From: Chloroflexota bacterium
Lineage (GTDB): Bacteria; Chloroflexota; Anaerolineae; Aggregatilineales; Phototrophicaceae
Reading direction: 5' to 3'
DNA length: 64,000 bases
NCBI GenBank assembly: GCA_013388735.1
Contig: JACAES010000035.1
Location: 1 to 64,000, forward strand
The notes beneath the pieces were generated by a model, which saw only the letters and a program-made list of their open reading frames with translations, was not told where the DNA came from and made no database searches. Positions 46,508 through 57,000 of this stretch are shown here, one piece after another. Position numbers and translations under genes: made by a program. How positions within the stretch are numbered: position 1 is the first letter of the stretch; each line of letters opens with the position of its first letter.

Positions 46508-49500
46508 TACACGCAATGAGGAACTGTCGCCGGTTAAACGCGCGCTGCTGGAACTGCGCGAGATGCGCGCCCGGCTGGATGAAGTCCAGCGCCGCCAGCA
46601 CGAGCCGATTGCGATTATCGGTGCCGGGCTGCGTTTCCCCGGTGGCGCGAACGATCTGGAGTCGTTCTGGCGGCTGCTGCGGGATGGTGTGGATACGATC
46701 ACGGAAGTGCCGCCCGACCGCTGGGACATCAACGCTTTTTATGATCCCGATCCGATGAAACCCGGCAAGATGTCCACCCGCTTTGGCGGATTTCTGGAGG
46801 GTATAGATCAGTTCGACCCGCAGTTTTTTGGCATTTCCCCGCGCGAGGCAGCGAGCATAGACCCGCAGCAGCGGCTTCTGATGGAAACGACCTGGGAGGC
46901 GCTGGAAAACGCCGGACAGTCGCCCGACCGGTTGTTTGGCAGCTCGACCGGCGTATTCGTCGGTATCAGCCACAGCGATTACCTGCATCTGATTTTCCAG
47001 GACATCAACCAGATTGATGTTTATTCGACCACCGGCAGCGCGCTCAGCATCGCCGGGGGGCGGCTTTCGTACATCCTGGGGCTTCAGGGGCCGAACATCT
47101 GCATAGATACGGCCTGTTCGTCCTCGCTGGTGGCGGTGCATCTGGCGGTGCAAAGTCTGCGTCTGGGCGAAAGCGACGTGGCGCTGGCGGGCGGGGTTGG
47201 TTTGATCCTGATGCCGGAAATCACCGTCAACTTTTCCAAGTCGCAGATGATGGCCGCCGATGGCCGCTGCAAAACGTTTGACGCGGCGGCGGACGGTTAC
47301 GTGCGCGGCGAAGGCTGCGGCATGATCGTCCTTAAGCGGCTGTCCGACGCGCTGGCCGACGGCGATCATATCCTGGCCGTCATCCGGGGGTCGGCGATCA
47401 ACCAGGATGGCCGCAGTGGGGGAATGACCGCGCCCAACGGCCCATCACAGGAAAGCGTTATCAGCGCCGCGCTGGCGAATGCCAGGGTCAAACCGCAAGA
47501 CGTGACGTACATCGAAGCGCATGGTACGGGTACATCGCTGGGCGATCCGATTGAAGTCCAGGCACTTGGCGCGGTGTTCGGCGCAGCGCATTCGGCGGAT
47601 AACCCGCTGATGCTCGGCTCGGTCAAAACCAACATCGGCCACCTGGAAGCGGCAGCCGGTATCGCCGGGCTGCTGAAGGCGGTGGCAGCTTTGCAGCACC
47701 ATGAGATTCCGCCGCATCTGAATCTGAAAGAGCCGAATCCATATATTCCCTGGTCGCAGTACCCGATCATTGTGCCGACGGCGCGCACACCCTGGATGCC
47801 GCCCGGTGGCAAACGGTTTGCCGGTGTTAGTTCGTTCGGCTTCAGCGGCACGAACGCGCATATCGTCCTGGAAGAAGCGCCGGCGGTCGTGCGCGAGTCC
47901 GCGCCGATCGAGCGCCCGCTGCATCTGCTAACGCTTTCGGCGCGCAGCCCGGAGGCGCTGGCGGCGCTGACCGGGCGTTACGAGGGCTTTTTTGAGCAGA
48001 ACCCGGATGCGTCGTTTGCCGACGTATGTTACACGGCGGCGGCAGGACGCGCGCATTTTCTGCACCGGCTGGCGGTCGTCGCCGGTTCGTCGCAGGAAGC
48101 CCGCGAGAAGCTGGCGGCCTACGCCGCCGGGGAAGCGCCGCTGGGTGTGTTCGGCGGGCAGGCGCAGGGGGCGGGACAGCCGGAAGTCGCTTTCCTGTTC
48201 ACCGGGCATGGGGCGCAGTATTTGCAGATGGGCCGTGAGCTGTACGATACGCAGCCGGTTTTCCGCGCGGCCATAGATCGCTGCGACGAACTGCTGCGAC
48301 CGTATCTGGAACGGTCGCTGCTGGAGGCGCTTTACCCGGAGGCCGGGCAACCGTCGCTGATGGAAGGCATGGCCTATACGCAGCCGGCGCTGTTTGCCAT
48401 TCAGGTCGCGCTGGCCGACCTGTGGCGCTCGTGGGGCATTGAGCCGACGATGGTCATGGGACACAGCGTTGGGGAATATGCGGCGGCCTGCGTGGCCGGG
48501 GTGTTCAGCCTAGAGGATGGCCTCAAGCTGGTGGCAGCGCGCGGTCGGCTGATGGAATCGCTGCCGGAAACGGGGCAGATGGTGGCCGTGTTCGCCGACG
48601 AAAATACCGTCGCCCAGGTCGTCGCGCCTTATGCCGACCGGGTTTCAATCGCCGTCATCAACGGGCCGCAGAATATTGTCATCTCCGGCGCGGCTGAGGC
48701 GGTCGAGGCGGTTGTCGAAAAACTGAAGGCGGACAAAATCAAATCCCGGCGGCTGGCGGTGGCGCAGGCTTCCCATTCGCCGCTGATTGACCCAATGCTG
48801 GATGAATTCGAGCAGGTGGCGCGGACGGTGACTTATGCCGAGCCGAATCTCGCGCTGCTTTCCTGCACCACCGGCCAGATTGTTGAGCCTGGCGAAGTCA
48901 CCAATGCCGCCTACTGGCGTCGGCACATCCGCCAGCCGGTGCGCTTTGCGACGGCGATGGAGACGCTCTACAAACAAGGACTGCGCGTCTTTGTGGAAAT
49001 CGGCCCGAACCCCACGCTGCTGGCGCTGGGGCAGCGCAACCTGCCGGACAACACGGGAGTATGGCTGCCGTCGCTGCGCGAAGGTGTGAGCGACTGGATG
49101 CAGATGCTCGAAAGCGCCGGGCAGCTTTATATCGCGGGCGCGCGGCTGGACTGGGAGGGCTTCGACCGGGGCTATGCACGGCGCCGGCTGCCGCTGCCGA
49201 CTTATCCGTTTCAGCGTGCGAGTTATTGGGCAGATGTCGCGCGGACTTCTGCCGCGCCATCCGCGCCGGCGTGGGAAGCCATCCTCACCGCCGGACAGCA
49301 TCAGGCGCAGCAGGGGCCGCTTGATCTGAACGTACAGACCTATCCGCAGCGGTGGGACTGCCTCGACCGGCTGACGACCGCCCATATCCTGAACAGCCTG
49401 CACGAACTGGGCGTTTTCACCCAGGCAGGCGAGGCGCACACGCTGGATGAACTGCTGCCCCGCTTTGGCATCCAGCCGGTTTATCGCAATCTGATGCGAC

Positions 49501-50900
49501 GCTGGCTGAACAAACTGGTTTCGCTGGATCTGCTGGCCGAACGCGAGGGGACATACATGTGTTCCCGGCCTCTGCCACCCGCCGATTTAGATATGATCTG
49601 GGATGAAATGCAGCGCGTGATGGCCGATCTGCCGTTCGTGCTGGACTATTTCGGGCGGTGCGGCTCGAAGCTGACCGCTGTGATAACCGGCGCGGAAAGC
49701 CCGCTGGAAACGCTGTTCCCCGGCGGCTCGTTTGCGCTGGCGGAAGACCTGTATCAGAACTGGTCGCTGTCCCGGTATTACGCCGGCATCGCGCGCGCCG
49801 TCCTGGAAGCAGTCGTGCGGACGCTGCCGCCGGGTAAAACCCTGCGCGTCCTGGAAATTGGCGCAGGCACCGGCGCGACCACCTATTCGCTGCTGCCGGT
49901 GCTGCCGCCGGAGCGGACGGTTTATACCTTCACGGACGTGTCCGACCTGTTTCTGGCGCAGTCGTCGCAGAAGTTTAAAGCCTATCCATTTGTGCATTAC
50001 GCGCTGCTGGACATCGAACAGCCGCCGGCGTCGCAGGGCTTTTCGCCGCATGGTTATGACGTGATCGTTGCCGCCAACGTGCTGCACGCCACCCGCGACC
50101 TGAACCAGACGCTGCAAAACGTACAATCGCTGCTTGCGCCGGGCGGGCTGCTGCTGCTTGACGAAACGACCGAACATCTGCCCTGGTTCGACATGACCAC
50201 CGGCTTAATCGGCGGCTGGCAGCGGTTTGAGGATAATCTGCGCGGCGATAACCCGCTGTTAAGGCCGGAGCAGTGGACGGCAGTATTAGAGGCGAACGGC
50301 TTTTCGACCGTGAAAGCCTGGCCGGAAGCGGGCGCGCCGACCGAAATTCTGGCGCAGCATATCATCGTGGCGCAAACCGGACAAACCAGCTATGCTGGGT
50401 ATGGTGGGGCTGATGCATCCCGTCAGACCGGCAGGGTTTATGATGACGGTCAACCCGCCGCCCCTGAAAATCTCGCTCAGGAATTTATGCGCCAGCTTCA
50501 ATCCGTACTGCCGGATGAGCGGCATGATCTGATGGTGGACTATGTGCGGCAGCGGGTCGCCAGGGTGCTGCGTATGGACGCGCGCCAGACGCTTGACCGT
50601 CACCAGCGGCTGCTGGATATGGGGCTGGATTCGCTGATGGCGCTGGAACTGCGGACGCTGTTGAGCGGCGGGCTTGATCTGAGCGAAGGGCTGCCGGCGA
50701 CTCTGGTTTTTGACTATCCGACGATTGACAGTGTGGCAACCTACCTGGAAGGCGTGACCGGATTGATTGGCGAAGCGGGCGAACAGCCTGCCGACAGGCC
50801 GTCGCCTGAGCAGACTGCCCAGGCGACGCGTGCGGCGGAAATCGCCGATCTGTCTGATGAGGAAGTGGAAGCTCTGCTGCTGAAAAAACTCCGGCGCTAG
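46500..50900 (+). CDS. Type I PKS module 4: KS-AT-cMT-ACP
   Basis: 1466 residues. The ATG at 46500 overlaps the previous stop by 8 bases, with GAGGG upstream. An N-terminal docking helix (VKRALLELREMRARLDEV) precedes KS about 34-460 (DTACSSS, EAHGTGT, NIGHLEA), and AT about 563-860 has GHSVGEYAAA. The AT is followed directly by a methyltransferase of about 360 residues (about 935-1297), with a helical/winged N-terminal part and SAM motif I VLEIGAGTGATT, then DVIVAANVLHAT. ACP about 1345-1420 has GLDSL. There is no KR, DH or ER. It should add a C-methylated beta-keto unit. The C-terminal LSDEEVEALLLKKL helix ends the protein. A 115-base gap follows. Confidence 0.95.
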   Translation: MADTRNEELSPVKRALLELREMRARLDEVQRRQHEPIAIIGAGLRFPGGANDLESFWRLLRDGVDTITEVPPDRWDINAFYDPDPMKPGKMSTRFGGFLEGIDQFDPQFFGISPREAASIDPQQRLLMETTWEALENAGQSPDRLFGSSTGVFVGISHSDYLHLIFQDINQIDVYSTTGSALSIAGGRLSYILGLQGPNICIDTACSSSLVAVHLAVQSLRLGESDVALAGGVGLILMPEITVNFSKSQMMAADGRCKTFDAAADGYVRGEGCGMIVLKRLSDALADGDHILAVIRGSAINQDGRSGGMTAPNGPSQESVISAALANARVKPQDVTYIEAHGTGTSLGDPIEVQALGAVFGAAHSADNPLMLGSVKTNIGHLEAAAGIAGLLKAVAALQHHEIPPHLNLKEPNPYIPWSQYPIIVPTARTPWMPPGGKRFAGVSSFGFSGTNAHIVLEEAPAVVRESAPIERPLHLLTLSARSPEALAALTGRYEGFFEQNPDASFADVCYTAAAGRAHFLHRLAVVAGSSQEAREKLAAYAAGEAPLGVFGGQAQGAGQPEVAFLFTGHGAQYLQMGRELYDTQPVFRAAIDRCDELLRPYLERSLLEALYPEAGQPSLMEGMAYTQPALFAIQVALADLWRSWGIEPTMVMGHSVGEYAAACVAGVFSLEDGLKLVAARGRLMESLPETGQMVAVFADENTVAQVVAPYADRVSIAVINGPQNIVISGAAEAVEAVVEKLKADKIKSRRLAVAQASHSPLIDPMLDEFEQVARTVTYAEPNLALLSCTTGQIVEPGEVTNAAYWRRHIRQPVRFATAMETLYKQGLRVFVEIGPNPTLLALGQRNLPDNTGVWLPSLREGVSDWMQMLESAGQLYIAGARLDWEGFDRGYARRRLPLPTYPFQRASYWADVARTSAAPSAPAWEAILTAGQHQAQQGPLDLNVQTYPQRWDCLDRLTTAHILNSLHELGVFTQAGEAHTLDELLPRFGIQPVYRNLMRRWLNKLVSLDLLAEREGTYMCSRPLPPADLDMIWDEMQRVMADLPFVLDYFGRCGSKLTAVITGAESPLETLFPGGSFALAEDLYQNWSLSRYYAGIARAVLEAVVRTLPPGKTLRVLEIGAGTGATTYSLLPVLPPERTVYTFTDVSDLFLAQSSQKFKAYPFVHYALLDIEQPPASQGFSPHGYDVIVAANVLHATRDLNQTLQNVQSLLAPGGLLLLDETTEHLPWFDMTTGLIGGWQRFEDNLRGDNPLLRPEQWTAVLEANGFSTVKAWPEAGAPTEILAQHIIVAQTGQTSYAGYGGADASRQTGRVYDDGQPAAPENLAQEFMRQLQSVLPDERHDLMVDYVRQRVARVLRMDARQTLDRHQRLLDMGLDSLMALELRTLLSGGLDLSEGLPATLVFDYPTIDSVATYLEGVTGLIGEAGEQPADRPSPEQTAQATRAAEIADLSDEEVEALLLKKLRR

Positions 50901-50927
50901 AAAGATCGCCCGCGAGTACAACATCAT

Positions 50928-50982
50928 CCCGGAAAGACAGCGATGAGCCGCGCAATTTTAGGCGTAATTTATGTCTTCCGGG
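50928..50982 (+). promoter_or_regulatory. Inverted repeat in the only long gap of the PKS operon
   Basis: CCCGGAAAGACA (50928-50939) pairs with TGTCTTCCGGG (50972-50982), with one bulged base across a 32-base loop, and GTTTTG follows shortly after. It may be an attenuator, an mRNA-stabilising hairpin or an operator between PKS4 and PKS5. No clear internal promoter was found. Confidence 0.5.
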
Positions 50983-51015
50983 TAGTTTTGATGTGCGTTG
51001 ATTGGGGGATGGTTT

Positions 51016-54000
51016 ATGACCGGTAAGACGGATGGGACGCAACTCTCGCCATTGAAGCAGGCTTTTCTGGCGCTGGAAGAAATGCAGGCCAGGCTGGAGG
51101 CGGTTGAAAAGGCGCGGACGGAACCGATTGCCATCATTGGGATGGGCTGTCGTTTTCCGGGCGGCGCGGATAGCCCTGAACGGTACTGGGATTTGCTGCG
51201 CGACGGTGTAGACGCGATCAGCGAGATTCCCCCGGATCGCTGGGATGTGGATGCGTTTTATGACCCCGACCCGAATGTGCCGGGCAAAAGCTCGGTGCGG
51301 TACGGGGCGTTCATTCGCCAACCGGTAGATCACTTCGATCCTCAGTTTTTCAGCATCTCTCCGCGTGAGGCCGGCAGTATGGACCCGCAGCAGCGGCTTC
51401 TGCTGGAGGTCAGTTGGGAGGCGCTTGAACACGCCGGCATCGCGCCCGATAAACTTTCCGGCGCGCCGGTCGGGGTGTTCGTGGCCGTAACAAGCAGCGA
51501 CTATGCCCAGCTTTTTATGAAAGCGGGCGACGCTACGCTGCTGGACGCCTATTATGCCTCCGGCATCGCGCACAGCATTGTGTCTGGGCGGCTGTCGTAT
51601 TTCCTGGGGCTGCAAGGGCCAAGCCTGACGATAGACACGGCCTGTTCATCTTCGCTGGTGGCGACGCATCTGGCGGTTCAGAGCTTACGGAATGGTGAAT
51701 GCCGGATGGCGCTGGCGGGCGGCGTGAACCTGATGCTTTCGCCCGACAATTACGTGGCGCTGTCGAAGTACGGCATGTTAGCGCCGGATGGCCGGTGTAA
51801 GGCTTTTGATGCGGAAGCCGACGGATTCGTGCGCGGCGAGGGCTGCGGCATGGTCGTCATGAAGCGCCTGGCGGACGCGCAGGCCGATGGCGACCGCATC
51901 CTGGCCGTGATACGCGGCTCGGCGCTCAACCAGGACGGCCCCAGCAGCGGCCTGACCGCGCCCAACGGCCCAGCGCAGCAGGCCGTCATCCGTGCGGCGC
52001 TGGACAATGCTGGCGTCGAAGCGTGGCAGGTGGGTTACGTCGAAACGCATGGCACGGGTACATCACTCGGCGATCCGATTGAAGTCCAGGCCATCGGCGC
52101 GGCGCTGTGCGCGGGCCGCGCCGATGACAATCCGCTCGCTATCGGCTCGGTCAAAACCAACATCGGCCACCTGGAAGCGACGGCGGGGATCGCCGGTCTG
52201 ATGAAAGCCGTGCTGTGTCTGATGCACCGGGAAATTCCGCCGCACCTGCATTTTCATAATCCCAGCCCGCACATCCCCTGGCAAAAGTGGCCGATCATTG
52301 TGCCGACTGAATTGACGCCCTGGTACGGCGTGGACGGCAGGCTGATCGCCGGGGTGAGTTCGTTCGGCTTCAGCGGCACGAACGCACATGTGGTTCTGGA
52401 AGCCGCGCCCGCGATTGAGCCGGTCGAAGCGGCGGTGGAACGCCCGCTGCATGTGCTGGCGCTGTCCGCCAGAAACGAGGCGGCGCTGCGCGAACTGGCC
52501 GGGCGTTTCAACGATTATCTGGCAGACGAAACCACTGCGCGGCTGGCGGACGTGTGTTTTACGGCCAATGCCGGACGCGCGCATTTTAACCATCGTGTCT
52601 CTATTACTGCCGGGTCGCCGGACGAACTGCGCGAAAAACTGGCCGCTTTCCTGAACGGGCAGGAAGCCGCCGGGCTGGTCGGCGGTCTGGTGGAGCGGGT
52701 GGACAAACCTAAAGTCGCCTTCCTGTTCACCGGTCAGGGCGCGCAGTATGTGAATATGGGGCGGCAGTTATATGAAACGCAGCCCGCTTTTCGCGCGGCA
52801 CTCGACCGATGCGCCGAGATTTTAGCGCCGCACCTGGAATACCCGCTGCTTTCGGTTTTGTACCCCGAACCGGGCCGGGAATCGGCGCTGCTGGACGATA
52901 CGGCCTATACGCAGCCGGCGCTGTTCGCGCTGGAATATGCACTGGCGCAACTGTGGCGCTCATGGGGCGTCGAGCCTTCCGCCGTGATGGGACACAGCGT
53001 TGGCGAATTCGTGGCTGCCTGTATCGCCGGAGTCTTCAGCCTAGAAGATGTACTGCGGTTGATCGCCACGCGCGGACGGCTAATGAGCAGTCTGCCGGAA
53101 GGCGGGGCGATGGCGGCGGTCTTCGCCGGCGAGGCGCGCGTGACAGAGGCGATTGCCGCCTACGCCGATTGTGTGTCTATCGCCGCCGTGAACGGGCCGG
53201 ATAACATCGTCATTTCGGGCGATGGGGCGGTGGTGCAGACGATACTCGATACGCTTAAAAGCGAAGGGGTTAAGTCGAAGCGGCTGGCGGTTTCTCATGC
53301 GTTCCATTCGCCGCTGATGGACTCGATTCTTGAGCCGTTCGAGCAGGCGGCGGCTTCGGTGCAGTATGCGCCGCCGCGCATTCGGCTGCTGTCGAATGTG
53401 AGCGGGCAGGCCGCCGGGGCGGAAGTGACGACGCCGGCCTACTGGCGGGGGCATGTGCGGCAGGCGGTGCAGTTCGCCCGGACGATTGAGTCGCTGCACC
53501 GGCAGGGATACGAAATTTTTCTGGAAATCGGCCCCGGCCCGACGCTGATGGGCATGGGACAGCGCTGCCTGGCGGATGTCGAAAACCCCGGCGTGTGGCT
53601 GCCTTCGCTGCGCCCCGGACGGGATGATTGGGAACAGATGCTCGGCAGCCTGGGGGCGCTGTATGTTCAGGGCGTGGCGGTGGACTGGGCCGGCTTCGAC
53701 CGGGATTACCCGCGCCACAAGCTGGCGCTGCCGACTTATCCTTTCCAGCGCAGTGCGTACTGGGTAGCGCAGTTTAAGGCGCAAACCCGGCGCGCCGCCG
53801 TGCCGCGCGGGGACGTGCTGCATCCGCTGCTGGGCAGCCGCGTGCGGTCGCCGCTGAAAATCATCCAGTTTGAGAATGTTTTGTCCGCCGAGACGCTGCC
53901 GTTTTTGAACGATCACCGTATTTATGGCACGGCGCTGCTGCCGGCTACCGGCTTCATCGAAGCGGCGGTGGCGGCGGGGCGAGTTCTGTACGGCGGCGGG

Positions 54001-57000
54001 CAGGTCGAGGATTTTGTCATCCACGAAACGCTGGTGGTGGGGGACGAGGGGCGCGTGGTTCAGGTGGTTGTGACGCCGCGTGAGGACGAACGGGCCGCCT
54101 TCGAGTGCTTCAGCCAGGGCGAAGGCGATGAGGACTGGCAGCTTCACGCATCCGGCGCGCTGGTCGGCGAGAAACCCGCCGCGCCGCAGGCGGTTTCGCT
54201 GGAAGCGGCGCACGCCCGCTGTACCGAGACGATCAGCCGAGAGGCGCATTATGCCCGTCTGCGCGACAGCGGCCTGGACTTCGGCAGCAGCTTAACAGGC
54301 GTGGTCGAAATCCACCGGCGCGATGGCGAGGCGCTGGGTCTGATTCGCCTGCCGGAAATCAACATGCCGGAACTGTCGGCTTACCATATGCATCCGGCTC
54401 TGCTGGACGCCTGCGTGCAGGTGATGGCCGCCACTATGCCGGATACGGGCGAGGTCTTCCTGCCGTTGAGTTTCGACTATTTCCGCCTGTACCGGCAGCC
54501 ATCGGCGCAGGTATGGGGACACGCGCAGCTCCAGAGCAGGCCGGACGGTCAGCGGGAAACGTTCGGCGGGGACGTGCGGGTGCTGGATGACGGCGGGCAG
54601 GTGATCGCGGAAATCCTGGGGATGCGCTTCAAACGCGCCGGCCAGGATATTCTGCTCAGTCTGGCGCAGTCACAGGTGGATGACTGGCTGTACGAGGTGG
54701 ACTGGCTGCCGCTGGAAGGTTTCGGCCAGGTGGACGCCCCGGCGGAAGCGCGCGATTTACCTGCGCCGGAACAGTTGGCCGAGCAGCTTCATCCGCGATT
54801 GGCGGCGCTGGCGACACAGCACGGGCTGCCTCGTTATACCGGTGAGCTGCTGCCGCAGATGGAAAAACTGAGCGCCGGTTATGTAATTCAGGCTTTGCGG
54901 CGCTTGGGCTGGAATCCCCATCCCGGCGAACGATTTTCCACCGAAGAACTGGCCGACGAACTGGGTATTCTGCGGCAGCACCGGCGTTTGTTAGGGCGGC
55001 TGCTGGAAATCCTGAGCGAGGACGGTTTGCTTAAACGCGCCGGCGACGGGTGGGAAGCTGTTCAAATGCTGCCGGTTGTGCCGGGGACTGAGGGACGCCT
55101 CCATGCCTTAATTGAGCAGTACCCGGAATATGGCGCTCAGTTGGAAATCACCGGGCGCTGCGGCCAGCAGCTGGCCGAGGCGCTGACCGGCCAGGTGGAT
55201 TACCTGCAACTGCTGTTCCCGGACGGCGGCATCGCTACCGCCGAACGCCTGTACCGCGAACCGCCGGTCGCGCACATTTATAACGGGCTGATGGGTGAAG
55301 CGGTCGCGGCGGTGATCGAACGGCTGCCGCAGGATCGCCCGATTCGTATCCTGGAGATCGGCGGCGGCACGGGCGGCACGACCTCTTACGTCGCGCCGGT
55401 TCTGCCTGCCGGGCGGGTGTCGTACCTGTTCACCGATATTTCGCCGCTGTTCCTCGCCAGGGCGGAGCAGAAATTTGCCGATTATCCTTTCATACGCTAC
55501 CAGACGCTTGACATCGAATCTGACCCGGCGGCGCAGGGCTTGGCCGGGCAGTCGTTCGATCTGGTGATCGCGGCCAATGTCATCCATGCGACGGCTGATC
55601 TGCGCGTGACGCTGGGCTTTATTCGCCAGCTTCTCGCGCCGGGCGGCCTGCTGCTGATGCTGGAAGTGACCGCGCCGGAACGCTGGGTAGACATCACCTT
55701 TGGACTGACTGACGGTTGGTGGCGGTTCGTGGACAGCGACCTGCGCCCGGCCTATCCGCTGCTTAAACCGGCGCAGTGGTTCGATGTGCTGCGTCAGGTC
55801 GGTTTTTCCGGGGCGGCGGCGCTGCCGGAAAACAGCGCGGACTACATGGAGCAGGCGATTATCCTGGGGCAGAACGCGGCCCAGGAAAGCGGAAACTGGC
55901 TGATTTTCGCCGATGGCGGCGGGGCCGGACAAATGCTGGCGGAAGACCTGCAAGCGCGTGGGCAGATCTGCGCGCTGGTCTTCCCCGGTGAGGCTTACGC
56001 GGCGTTGGGCGATGGCTGCTGGCAGATCAATCCGGCGGAAACGGACGATTATCAGCGGCTTCTGCGGGATGCCGGCGGCGCGTCTTATCGCGGCGTGGTG
56101 CATCTGTGGAGTCTGGATATCGAACCCGGCGCGCTGGACTGGGCGCTGCCGCTGGGTTATGGCAGCGCGTTGAATCTGGTCAAGGCGCTGGCGGCAGTCG
56201 GTGGAGAAGCGCCGCGTTTGTGGCTGGTCACGCGCGGGGCGCAGCCTGCCGCCTGGGAGTCGCAGCCTGTAGCAGTCGAACAGTCGCCGTTGTGTGGATT
56301 GGGCAAAGTGATCGCGCTGGAGCATCCCGAACTGCGCGCCGCGCGGGTTGACCTCGATCCGGCAGAAAGCGCCGAAAACCGCCGGATGCTGCTGGAGGCG
56401 GTCTGGTCGGCAGATGGCGAAGACCAGATCGCAGCGCGTAACGGCGGTTGGTATGGCGCGCGGCTGGTGCGCGGCCTGGGCATCCGGCACCGACCGGCGA
56501 ACACCGAACAGCCGGTGCAGCTTGAGATCACGGCGCGCGGCACGCTGGACAACCTGGTGTTACAGCCGGCAGTCCGCCGGCGCCCCGGCCCCGGCCAGAT
56601 CGAAATCCGCGTTCATGCGACAGGGCTGAACTTTAAGGATGTCCTGAACACGCTGGGCATGTATCCGGGCGACCCCGGCCCGCTGGGCGGCGAGTGCGCC
56701 GGGCGGGTGACAGCCGTCGGCGAAGGCGTAACGGCGTTCAGGCCAGGCGACGACGTGATCGCCCTGGCCGGGGGATGTTTCGGCACGTTTGTGACCGCCG
56801 ATGCGGCGCTGGCTGCGCCCAAACCACCGGCACTCTCGTTCGAGGAGGCCGCCGGCGTGGCGATTCCCTTTATCACCGCTTATTACACGCTGATCTATCT
56901 CGGCAAACTGTCGGCAGGGGAGCGTGTGTTAATCCACGCGGCGGCGGGCGGCGTCGGCATGGCGGCGGTGCAGCTTGCTCAGCGCGCCGGGGCGGAAATC

